A stretch of 64,000 nucleotides of DNA from NCBI RefSeq assembly GCF_009669325.1, contig NZ_SZWE01000001.1, positions 620,402 through 684,401 on the forward strand. Direction: 5' to 3'. Every line of letters starts with the position of its first letter. Within the stretch, counting starts at the first letter, position 1. The DNA is from Roseovarius bejariae (GTDB taxonomy: Bacteria > Pseudomonadota > Alphaproteobacteria > Rhodobacterales > Rhodobacteraceae). The notes under the pieces were generated by a model that saw only the letters and a list, made by a program, of their open reading frames with translations, was not told where the DNA came from and ran no database searches. Of the stretch, positions 56,433 to 64,000 are shown in pieces. The position numbers were made by a program, and so were the translations under genes.

Positions 56433-59003
56433 CTACCCGATCCTGTCTTTCACCGCCAGCTGTGCGGCAGCAAGTCGCGCCACCGGAACCCGGAAAGGCG
56501 AGCAACTGACATAGTCAAACCCGGCTTCGCGACAGAACGCGATTGATTCGGGATTGCCACCATGCTCGCCACAGATGGACAGCACAAGGTCATTTTGCGC
56601 ACTTCGGCCGCGTTCGGCCCCGATCCGCAGAAGTTCCCCCACGCCCTCCACATCCAGCGTATGGAACGGGTCTTCCGGGTAGACCCCCTGCTGCACGTAA
56701 TCCGACATAAAACGCCCGGCGTCATCGCGGCTCAGACCATAGGTCATCTGCGTCAGGTCGTTGGTGCCGAACGACAGGAACGCCACCTGCGGCGCGATCT
56801 CGTCGGCGCGCAGGGCCGCGCGCGGCGTTTCCACCATCACCCCAAGGCGATAGGTGAAATCCTCGCCCGTTTCGGCCCGCACGGCGGCGGCTACCGCATC
56901 GATCCGGCCCTTGACCAGCTCCACCTCGCGACAGGCCGAGACCAGCGGGATCATGACCTCGGGCACCACCGGGGCGCCCTCGTGGCTGGCCTCGATGGTG
57001 GCCTCGAAAATCGCCCGCGCCTGCATGTCGTAAATCTCGGGCACGGTAATGCCCAAGCGCACCCCGCGCATCCCCAGCATCGGGTTATATTCGCCCAGCG
57101 CCTCGACCCGCCGGGTCACATCCGACAAGGGCAGGTCCAGCGCCTCGGCCAGTTCCAGCATCCCGGCCCGGTCCGTGGGCAGGAATTCGTGCAACGGCGG
57201 GTCAAACAGGCGAATGCACACCGGCTGTCCCTGCATGATGCGGAACAGGTCAATGAAATCGGCCCGCTGCATCGGCAACAACACCTCCAGCGCCGCCGCG
57301 CGATCCTCGCTTGAATCGGCAAAGATCATTTCGCGCATGGGCGTCAGGCGGTCCAGTTCAAAGAACATATGCTCGGTCCGGCACAGCCCGATCCCCTGCG
57401 CCCGGAAATTCCGCGCCACCTTGGCATCGGCGGGGGTGTCGGCATTGGCCCGCACCGCGATGTCACGAATGTCATCGGCCCAGTTCATCAAGGTCTGGAA
57501 GCTTTCGTCGCGGGCCGCTTCCAACATCGGCGGCTCCCCGGCCAGAACCTCGCCGCTGTTGCCGTCGATGGTGATGACATCCCCTTCCGACAGGATACGC
57601 CCGTCGGGAAAGGCCAACTGCCGCTGCTTGCTTCGAAACTCGATATCCGAGGCCCCGACCACGCAAGGCAGGCCGATCCCCCGCCCGATCACCGCCGCGT
57701 GGCTGGTCATGCCGCCCCGCTCGGTCAGGATGGCGGCGGCGGCATGCATCCCGCGAATATCCTCGGGGCTGGTCTCGCGCCGGACAAGGATACAGGCCTC
57801 GCCGCGCGCCTCGGCCGCCTGCGCCTCGTTCGCGGTGAAAACGATCTTGCCACTGGCCGCGCCGGGGCTGGCCGCAATCCCGCGCGCCAGCACGTCGCGC
57901 GGCGCCTCCGGGTCGACCTGCCGGTGCAGCAATTCATTCAGGGCGCGCGGCTCCACCCGCATCAGCGCCTCTTCGCGGGGGATGATCCCATCCTCGGCCA
58001 AGGCCACCGAAATCGCCACCGCCGAGCGAGCATTCCGCGCCACGCGCACCCCGTCCAACAGGTAAACCTCGCCATTCTCGATGGTGAATTCGGCCTGCAT
58101 CTCGGCGCGCAGCTTCTCGCGCATGATATACAGGTAGTCCTTGAGCTTCGCGAAGGCCTCCGGCGCCAGTTCCTCCAACGACGGCCCGCGCGGGTCACGC
58201 TCCAGATAGAGCGAATCCGCCCCCTGGCTCAGGGCCTCGCGCCCCTGGCTCTGGCTCAGGTAACGCCCGGTGATTTGCCGCGCGCCCGTGGTACTGTTGA
58301 CCAGTTGCATCACGCCCGAGCCGCATTCGCCCGTGCCCAGACCATAGGCCATCTCCTGCACCACCAGCCCAAGGCCCGCATCCACCGGCGCGCCCTTGGC
58401 CTGCCGCAACAGCCGCGCCGTTGTGCCTTCCCATGCCCGCGCCATGGAGCGCAGCACTTCAAGAAGCTGCACCGCGGTATCCTGCGGAAAGGGCTCCTCG
58501 GTTTCCTCTTCATAGGCGCGCAGGGCTTGGCCCAGACCTGCAACAGGGTCTTCGGACACATCATCGAACATATCCGGATCAAGCCGTGCGACGTGAATGG
58601 CAAAGGATTGCACGAACCGCATGTAAAGTTCAGCGGCGGACGCCTTGCCGATCCGATCGCTCAGGACGACATAGCTGGCATCGTTCATCCCGATGTTCAG
58701 AACCGCCCCCGGACCACCCCAATCGGGGTCTTCCGACGAAGGGCGCACGCACAACAGCGGCTCATCCCCGAAACCGCGCACCAGATCGCCCATATCCGGG
58801 GCCTCCCCGGCCGCGATGCGATGCACCGCCTCGAACGACAGGGCCACCGTCCGGGGAACGGGCAGGTCCAGCCGCACCAGACGTTGCAAACACTTCGCCC
58901 GCCCACCATGCGTTTCGGTGGTCAAGGGTGCATCGGGGGTGATCAGGGTGATATGCTCTTGGTTATGCTGCACTGCGGCACCTGTGTTGTTCAGGTGCAG
59001 CAT
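56433..59003 (-). CDS. ppdK: Pyruvate, phosphate dikinase-like protein
   Basis: 856 residues. Interconverts pyruvate/ATP/Pi and PEP/AMP/PPi. The phosphorylated His435 lies in GGMTSHAAVIGRG. The C-terminal TIM barrel ends with Cys811 in LSICGEHGGNP, the PEP-side residue. The N-terminal nucleotide loop reads HGGRAKCLQRL where the family usually has GGKGANL, so it departs from the consensus. The ATG at 59003 is preferred; in-frame codons upstream run into a TCGTACGA array. It lies downstream of glyS on the same strand. Confidence 0.88.
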   Translation of the reverse strand: MLHLNNTGAAVQHNQEHITLITPDAPLTTETHGGRAKCLQRLVRLDLPVPRTVALSFEAVHRIAAGEAPDMGDLVRGFGDEPLLCVRPSSEDPDWGGPGAVLNIGMNDASYVVLSDRIGKASAAELYMRFVQSFAIHVARLDPDMFDDVSEDPVAGLGQALRAYEEETEEPFPQDTAVQLLEVLRSMARAWEGTTARLLRQAKGAPVDAGLGLVVQEMAYGLGTGECGSGVMQLVNSTTGARQITGRYLSQSQGREALSQGADSLYLERDPRGPSLEELAPEAFAKLKDYLYIMREKLRAEMQAEFTIENGEVYLLDGVRVARNARSAVAISVALAEDGIIPREEALMRVEPRALNELLHRQVDPEAPRDVLARGIAASPGAASGKIVFTANEAQAAEARGEACILVRRETSPEDIRGMHAAAAILTERGGMTSHAAVIGRGIGLPCVVGASDIEFRSKQRQLAFPDGRILSEGDVITIDGNSGEVLAGEPPMLEAARDESFQTLMNWADDIRDIAVRANADTPADAKVARNFRAQGIGLCRTEHMFFELDRLTPMREMIFADSSEDRAAALEVLLPMQRADFIDLFRIMQGQPVCIRLFDPPLHEFLPTDRAGMLELAEALDLPLSDVTRRVEALGEYNPMLGMRGVRLGITVPEIYDMQARAIFEATIEASHEGAPVVPEVMIPLVSACREVELVKGRIDAVAAAVRAETGEDFTYRLGVMVETPRAALRADEIAPQVAFLSFGTNDLTQMTYGLSRDDAGRFMSDYVQQGVYPEDPFHTLDVEGVGELLRIGAERGRSAQNDLVLSICGEHGGNPESIAFCREAGFDYVSCSPFRVPVARLAAAQLAVKDRIG

Positions 59004-59067
59004 ACGCCCGGTGCGGCACAAGGCAAGGGGAAGAGCGCCGCAGATTACCCCGCCATGGCCCCGTATT

Positions 59068-59147
59068 TCGTACGAGTCGTACGCTCCCCACACAGTATCC
59101 CCAGTTTTTCGTACGAAACCCGGGGTGTGTTCGTACGAGTCGTACGA
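59068..59147 (+). repeat. TCGTACGA five-box array, copy 3
   Basis: Boxes are at 59068, 59077 (TCGTACGC), 59109, 59131 and 59140, in the same register as copies 1 and 2. The middle box sits in TTTTTCGTACGAAA. It lies 12 nt after the glyS stop and 64 nt before the ppdK start, so it is both a 3'-UTR of glyS and a possible ppdK control region. Confidence 0.88.
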
Positions 59148-59159
59148 AAATTCCGGGGC

Positions 59160-61415
59160 CTACCCCTCCAGCTTGGTCAAATCCGCCGCCTGAAGGCAGA
59201 TGTCGCGGATTTTCCCAAGCAAGTTCAGCCGGTTACGACGTACGACATCCTTTTCGGTGTTCACTTGCACCGCCTCGAAGAAGGCGTCTATGGGCGCGCG
59301 CAATTTCGCCATTGCCTCCATCGCGGCGGTGAAATCCTCGGATGTGTTGGCCTTTGCGATATCCGCCTCGGCGGCCTCGAGTGCGGCAAAAAGCTCTTTT
59401 TCTTCAGGGACTTCCGCGTATTTCACATCAGGCCCGAAGGAGTATTCGACGCCATCTTTTTCCTCGGCCTGCGTCAGGATATTGTTGGCCCGCTTGAACC
59501 CCTGAACAAGGTTTTCCCCGTCCTCGGTCTTCAAAATCTCGCTGAGGGCTTTCGCCCGGGTGGCAATGAGCCACAGATCATCGCCGCCATCCAGCATCAG
59601 GCAAGCGTCGATCACATCATACTTAAGCCCTTGATCTTTAAGGTAAACCTTCAACCGATCATGGAAGAAGGCCAGCAAATCGGTACTCAGATCCGGCACC
59701 AGGTCGCCCACGGTGCGCAGCAGACTCCCGTCGCTGGTGTCCGGCGCGCCATCACCGTCTTGCAGCTTGTCCACCACGGCCCGGAACGCCGCCCCGAAAA
59801 CGCCAAATTCTCCAATCTGATCAAGTACTTCTTCCAAAGTGTCGATCTCGCCTTCGCTGGCTTTTTTGCGGTTCAGGCTGATCTTGTGGCGCAGTAATTG
59901 GCTATCGATAAAGCGGTCCAGATGCACCCGAAGGCCATTGTCCAACACGATGCGGATCACCCCCAAGGCCGCACGACGCAGGGCAAAGGGGTCTTTCGAT
60001 CCCGTAGGCTTTTGATTTATCGCCCAAAATCCGGTCAGCGTGTCGATCTTGTCGGCCAGAGCAACGGTCAGGGAAACCGGCGCCTCGGGCACCGCATCGG
60101 ACGGCCCGAGCGGCGAATAATGCTCCTCGCAAGCGGCAGCAACTTCGGCGGGCAGACCCGCCGCCTCGGCATAGTAACGCCCCATAAGTCCTTGTAATTC
60201 CGGGAATTCATAGACCATCTCGGAACTCAGGTCGGCCTTGGCAACCCGTGCGGCCTGCTCGGCCAGATCGGCATCGGCCCCCACCTTCGGCGCAATCTCC
60301 CGCGCCAGTGCCGCGATCCGCGAAATCCGTGCCGCTTGGGTGCCCAACTGCCGCTCGAAGGTGACGTTATCAAGCTGGTCGATCCAAGCCTGCATACCGG
60401 CCTTGGCTTCGCGTAAGTCATTCTCCCAAAAGAATTTTGCATCCGCCAGACGCGCCGACAGAACCTTCTGATTGCCCGCCAGAATGGTCGCGCCGTGATC
60501 TTCGGTTTCGATATTGGCGACCGTGACAAAACGTTCGATCCGGCCCGTTTTGGGGTTCCTGACCGAGAAAAACTTCTGATGCTCTTTCATCGAGGTTTGC
60601 AGCACCTCTGGCGGAAGTTCCAGAAACTCCTCGCCAATCTCGCCCATCAGGACCACGGGCCATTCCACCAGCCCCGCCACTTCGGCCAAAAGCCCTTTGT
60701 CTTCAACAACTTCCAACCCGGCGGCGAAGGCCTGATTGGTCGCGTCCTGCCAGATGTGATCGGCCCGTTCCTGCGGGTCAAGGATCACGAAGTCACGCTT
60801 CAACTTGGCTTGATAATCCTCGAACCCGGTGACGGCAAAGCGCCCCTTGCCCATGAACCGGTGGCCTTGGGTGGTGTTGCTGGCTTTGATGCCATCAATA
60901 TCAAGGTCCACCACCGTCGCCTCGCCCGCGTCATCAGTGAGAATGCACAGGATCGAATGCAAGGGCCGCACCCACCGCAGGCTGCCCGCGCCCCAACGCA
61001 TGGACTTGGGCCATGGGAAATTGCGCACCGTGTCTTCCAGCACTTGGGCCACGATCTCACCTGCCGGGCGGCCCGGTTTGGTGATCTTGGCGAAATAGAC
61101 CTGACCCTTCTTTTCATCCCTGATTTCAAGGTCTTCACGGGAAACTCCGGCCCCGCGGAGGAAGCCTTCAATCGCCTTTTCCGGCGCATCGACACGGGGG
61201 CCCTTGCGCTCCTCGGTGACGGTCGGGCTTTCTGCCAAAACCCCTTCAAGCGCCAGCGTCAGACGCCGCGGGGTCGAGAAGGCCTGTGCATGGGCATAGG
61301 TCAGCCCCGCCTCGACCAGCCCGTTGGTCATCTTGGTCTTGAGGTCCTCTGCCGCGCGATGCTGCATGCGGGCGGGGATTTCCTCGGAGAAAAGTTCGAT
61401 CAGAAGATCAGGCAT
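59160..61415 (-). CDS. glyS: Glycyl-tRNA synthetase beta subunit
   Basis: The 751-residue beta subunit of the bacterial alpha2beta2 enzyme; binds tRNA-Gly and is needed for charging. The N-terminus LLIELFSEEIPARMQHRA is diagnostic. The C-terminal anticodon-binding/DALR-like helices run from about 600. The second half has somewhat lower GC than the neighbours. It follows the small membrane-protein gene by 3 nt. Confidence 0.96.
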   Translation of the reverse strand: MPDLLIELFSEEIPARMQHRAAEDLKTKMTNGLVEAGLTYAHAQAFSTPRRLTLALEGVLAESPTVTEERKGPRVDAPEKAIEGFLRGAGVSREDLEIRDEKKGQVYFAKITKPGRPAGEIVAQVLEDTVRNFPWPKSMRWGAGSLRWVRPLHSILCILTDDAGEATVVDLDIDGIKASNTTQGHRFMGKGRFAVTGFEDYQAKLKRDFVILDPQERADHIWQDATNQAFAAGLEVVEDKGLLAEVAGLVEWPVVLMGEIGEEFLELPPEVLQTSMKEHQKFFSVRNPKTGRIERFVTVANIETEDHGATILAGNQKVLSARLADAKFFWENDLREAKAGMQAWIDQLDNVTFERQLGTQAARISRIAALAREIAPKVGADADLAEQAARVAKADLSSEMVYEFPELQGLMGRYYAEAAGLPAEVAAACEEHYSPLGPSDAVPEAPVSLTVALADKIDTLTGFWAINQKPTGSKDPFALRRAALGVIRIVLDNGLRVHLDRFIDSQLLRHKISLNRKKASEGEIDTLEEVLDQIGEFGVFGAAFRAVVDKLQDGDGAPDTSDGSLLRTVGDLVPDLSTDLLAFFHDRLKVYLKDQGLKYDVIDACLMLDGGDDLWLIATRAKALSEILKTEDGENLVQGFKRANNILTQAEEKDGVEYSFGPDVKYAEVPEEKELFAALEAAEADIAKANTSEDFTAAMEAMAKLRAPIDAFFEAVQVNTEKDVVRRNRLNLLGKIRDICLQAADLTKLEG

Positions 61416-61418
61416 AGG

Positions 61419-61943
61419 TCAGTACCCTTCGGGTGGTTCGGGGCAGTTTTCGGGGGCGGGTTCACCATCGAAGACGACTTCGCCGCAGTCGTTGATCTGG
61501 TGCCAGACATAACCGCGCCCATCTTCGGTGACGGCGACGATCCGGTCGATACCGTACTGGATATTTTTCTGTCCGAGAAAGGCCAGTGCTCGGCCTTCTT
61601 CAAGGGCGGTGCCGACGTCCACGGCATCAAAACAGTCAAACCAGCCGGGGGCGACCAGCGGTTCGGCCCCGTCATAAAGCTCATAGGTTTCGCTGAGCAT
61701 GGCGTGGCTCATGGTGGTGGTGAAGCAGGCGCGATAGCGGATCGGGGAACTCTCGGCATCGATGGCTTCAAAGTTGTCATAAAGCACGGGTTCCGGCGCG
61801 CCGGAGACGAGCGACGTCATCTGCACGTCATCGGTTCCGGTGGCCTTCACCGGTTCGTAATAGGCGTATATCTGTTGGTAATAGAGGAACACGCCCGCGA
61901 CAATTGCCACAACCACGATCGATCCTCCCAAAATTTTCCCCAT
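61419..61943 (-). CDS. Conserved small membrane protein between glyQ and glyS (DUF6446-like)
   Basis: 174 residues. One N-terminal membrane segment (about 6-24), then a probably periplasmic domain with four to five cysteines (ARYRACFTT-like region, FDCFDAV, INDCGEVV, ENCPEPP). I recognise it only as a Rhodobacterales gene conserved at this position; DUF6446 is named from memory. The ATG at 61943 shares a base with the glyQ stop (TGATG), so it is coupled to tRNA synthetase expression for unknown reasons. Confidence 0.78.
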   Translation of the reverse strand: MGKILGGSIVVVAIVAGVFLYYQQIYAYYEPVKATGTDDVQMTSLVSGAPEPVLYDNFEAIDAESSPIRYRACFTTTMSHAMLSETYELYDGAEPLVAPGWFDCFDAVDVGTALEEGRALAFLGQKNIQYGIDRIVAVTEDGRGYVWHQINDCGEVVFDGEPAPENCPEPPEGY

Positions 61944-62872
61944 CACGCCGCGTGCCCTCCGGCTTCGGTCTGCACGAAGGCATCGGCGCATTTCTTGGCA
62001 AGCGCGCGCACCCGCCCGATATAGGCCTGCCGTTCGGTGACCGAGATCACCCCGCGCGCGTCCAGCAAGTTGAACAGATGGCTGGCCTTGATACATTGAT
62101 CATAGGCCGGGTGTGCCATGACGATGCGTTTGCCGGTTTTAGGGTCTTCATGTTCTTGGCTCAAGATCGCCTCGCACTCCGCCTCGGCCTCCTCGAACTG
62201 TTTGAACAGAACATCCGTGTTGGCCACGTCGAAGTTCCAGCGGCTATATTCCTGTTCGGTCTGGCGGAAAACATCGCCATACGACAGGGCAATCGGCGCG
62301 TCAGGATCGTTGAAGGGCATGTCCATCACGTGGTCGATGCCCAGAACATACATGGCCAAGCGCTCCAAGCCATAGGTCAGTTCGCCCGACACGGGGTGGC
62401 AATCATGCCCGCCGACCTGCTGAAAATAGGTGAACTGGCTGACTTCCATACCGTCGCACCAAACCTCCCAACCAAGACCCCAGGCGCCGAGCGTCGGGCT
62501 TTCCCAGTCATCCTCGACAAACCGGATGTCATGCAGGGCGATGTCGATGCCGATGGCCTTGAGGCTGCCAAGGTAAAGCTCTTGCAGGTTCGGCGGGCTG
62601 GGTTTGATCAATACTTGGTATTGATAGTAGTGCTGCAACCGGTTGGGGTTTTCGCCGTAACGCCCGTCGGTGGGGCGGCGCGAGGGCTGCACATAGGCCG
62701 CGGCCCAAGGTTTCGAGCCCAAGGAACGAAGGGTGGTGGCCGGGTGAAAGGTGCCTGCCCCCACTTCCATGTCATAGGGCTGCATCATGGCGCAGCCCTG
62801 TTCGGACCAGTAGGTTTGCAGCCGCAGGATGATCTCCTGAAAGCTGCGGGGTTTTCCGGTTTGTTGTACCAT
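61943..62872 (-). CDS. glyQ: Glycyl-tRNA synthetase alpha subunit
   Basis: The catalytic class II subunit activating glycine; 309 residues. [20 protein letters not shown] and [15 protein letters not shown] are characteristic. GGAGACACCC precedes the ATG at 62872. First gene of glyQ - membrane protein - glyS - ppdK. The 166-nt gap to the divergent gene at 63039 must hold both promoters. Confidence 0.96.
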   Translation of the reverse strand: MVQQTGKPRSFQEIILRLQTYWSEQGCAMMQPYDMEVGAGTFHPATTLRSLGSKPWAAAYVQPSRRPTDGRYGENPNRLQHYYQYQVLIKPSPPNLQELYLGSLKAIGIDIALHDIRFVEDDWESPTLGAWGLGWEVWCDGMEVSQFTYFQQVGGHDCHPVSGELTYGLERLAMYVLGIDHVMDMPFNDPDAPIALSYGDVFRQTEQEYSRWNFDVANTDVLFKQFEEAEAECEAILSQEHEDPKTGKRIVMAHPAYDQCIKASHLFNLLDARGVISVTERQAYIGRVRALAKKCADAFVQTEAGGHAA

Positions 62873-63038
62873 GGGTGTCTCCGGGGCTGGCGCCTGAAAT
62901 CGCCGCTCTTACCTACGGCCCAGACCCGGCAGGGTCAATTGCACGACGAATGATAATTTGGGTGCATGCAGCCGCAGATTTGCTAAAAGATTCCGAAACA
63001 AGTCACATTCATCACAAAGGTACGGGCAATTGGGTCAT

Positions 63039-64000
63039 ATGACGCGCATACTAACCGCACTAACACTGGCACTTCTCATGTTGGCCCCTGCGGCACGGGC
63101 CCAGGACGATGGGCTTGCCTGGGTGCAGATCGAGGCGCAACCGAGCCTTGCGCAGGCCCGGGAAAGCATTCGTGGCTACGCTGCCGAATTGCAGGACGTG
63201 AACGGCTTTTCGCTTGGCGGGAACTGGTATGCCATCGCCCTTGGTCCATATACGCGGCAGGATGCCGAGCAGGTCTTGCGCGTGTTGCGCGCCGAAGGGG
63301 TGATCCCGCGCGACAGCTATATCGCCGAAAGCGGGGATTACCGGCAGCAGTTCTGGCCGGTCGGGGCATCGACACTGGCCGATGCCGCGCCCGAGGCGAC
63401 CGAACCCGCGCCCGAGCCGCAAGAACAACCTGACGAAACGACCGAGATTGCGCCAGCACCCGAACCACAGGCCGTGGAACCGGACGAGACCCCGCGCGAG
63501 GCACGGGCAAGTGAGCGCGCATTAAGCCGTGACCAGAGGGCGGAGTTGCAAGAGGCCCTGAAGTGGGCGGGCTTTTACGGTGGGGCCATCGATGCAGCCT
63601 TTGGCCGGGGGACCCGTGGGGCCATGGCCCGCTGGCAAGAGGCGAACGCCTATGAGGCCACCGGCATACTGACCACCCGGCAACGTGCCGATTTGCTGCG
63701 CCAGTACAACGAAATCCTTGAAGGATTGAATTTGCAACTGGTCAGCGATGTGGATGCAGGCATCGAAATGATCCTGCCCACCGGAGTTGTCAGCTTTGAC
63801 AAATACGAACCGCCCTTTGCCCACTACAATGCCTCCGGCGACATTGACGCCAAAGTGCTGTTGATCAGCCAGGAAGGCGATGAGGACACGCTGGCCGGTC
63901 TTTACGACATCATGCAAACGCTTGAGATCGTGCCGGAAACCGGGCCGCGCACCCTGAACCGCCGGGCCTTTACCCTGATTGGCGAGGGCGCTTTGACGAT
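63039..64000 (+). CDS. Exported peptidoglycan-binding protein (3' part cut by window edge)
   Basis: At least 320 residues. Signal peptide about 1-21 (ends APAARAQ), then a SPOR-like region (about 25-95, WYAIALGPYTRQDAEQVL), a Pro/Glu-rich linker (about 112-160), and a PG_binding_1 domain (about 167-225: LQEALKWAGFYGGAIDAAFG, TRGAMARWQ). The visible part then begins what may be a trypsin-like protease domain, which in related proteins follows; this cannot be confirmed here. Divergent from glyQ. Confidence 0.8.
   Translation, partial: MTRILTALTLALLMLAPAARAQDDGLAWVQIEAQPSLAQARESIRGYAAELQDVNGFSLGGNWYAIALGPYTRQDAEQVLRVLRAEGVIPRDSYIAESGDYRQQFWPVGASTLADAAPEATEPAPEPQEQPDETTEIAPAPEPQAVEPDETPREARASERALSRDQRAELQEALKWAGFYGGAIDAAFGRGTRGAMARWQEANAYEATGILTTRQRADLLRQYNEILEGLNLQLVSDVDAGIEMILPTGVVSFDKYEPPFAHYNASGDIDAKVLLISQEGDEDTLAGLYDIMQTLEIVPETGPRTLNRRAFTLIGEGALT

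Noticed and set aside
57369..59897. Very long open frame antisense to ppdK and glyS
   Set aside because: High-GC codon bias keeps the antisense frame open; the translation is His/Gln/Arg-rich and shows no family similarity, while the minus-strand ppdK and glyS are unmistakable.

Overview
The window is high-GC chromosomal DNA of an alphaproteobacterium, almost certainly from the Rhodobacterales/Roseobacter group. The basis is the gene order: a mur-fts cluster with a DUF2484 gene next to murB, surE-pcm-nlpD, radA-cvpA ahead of purF, and glyQ - small membrane protein - glyS - ppdK. Protein sequences and codon use fit the same group. I see no rRNA, tRNA, CRISPR array, transposase or phage gene; most of the window is core metabolism and cell-envelope machinery.

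Layout. 1-9,072 (minus): peptidoglycan and division cluster ftsW-murG-murC-(APC permease)-DUF2484-murB-ddl-ftsQ-ftsA, with ftsA running off the left edge. 9,320-11,400: an XRE-cupin regulator divergent from a zinc alcohol dehydrogenase, then a 44-residue orphan. 11,480-16,537: ndk, an ABC-F ATPase, a MarC protein, a retropepsin-like protease, a CBS protein and a LysR regulator. 16,641-20,797: mmsA (valine catabolism), a YbdK-type ligase, a PqiA-like membrane protein and a coiled-coil membrane protein. 20,837-30,552: radA, cvpA, a small DMT protein, a winged-helix/hydrolase fusion, purF, DUF1284, an AT-richer orphan island, pirin, bioY and an SDR. 30,643-33,317: surE-pcm-nlpD. 33,400-39,214: an HxlR/methyltransferase divergon, a penicillin-acylase-like Ntn hydrolase, a beta-hydroxyacid dehydrogenase and an esterase. 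39,211-43,885: cobalamin genes cobK and cbiD (minus, overlapping a DNA glycosylase and the esterase) and cobA and cobB (plus). 43,928-50,418: an MFS transporter, an NDUFAF6-like protein, a methyltransferase, cimA, cysS and an FtsB-like protein. 50,559-56,260: an AidB-like acyl-CoA dehydrogenase, an MttB-family methyltransferase, an aminotransferase, rpmG and a SleB-type cell-wall hydrolase. 56,433-64,000: ppdK, glyS, a small membrane protein, glyQ, and a peptidoglycan-binding protein cut by the right edge.

The most unusual signal is non-coding. Three separate 80-bp arrays (10,010-10,089; 26,955-27,034; 59,068-59,147) each hold five copies of the 8-bp palindrome TCGTACGA, or one-base variants, in one fixed register: box starts at 0, 9, 41, 63 and 72 from the A end. 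The spacer sequences are essentially unrelated. The middle copy is inverted relative to the other two. Two copies begin exactly 12 nt after a stop codon in the same orientation to that gene. This looks like a protein-binding array or a structured 3'-UTR element rather than a simple decayed repeat.

A second, modular intergenic repeat family (core like CTTTCCCAAAATACTCC, followed by exchangeable hairpins) occurs at five loci. The only clearly foreign-looking coding DNA is the lower-GC orphan at 27,284-27,955 and its flanks.
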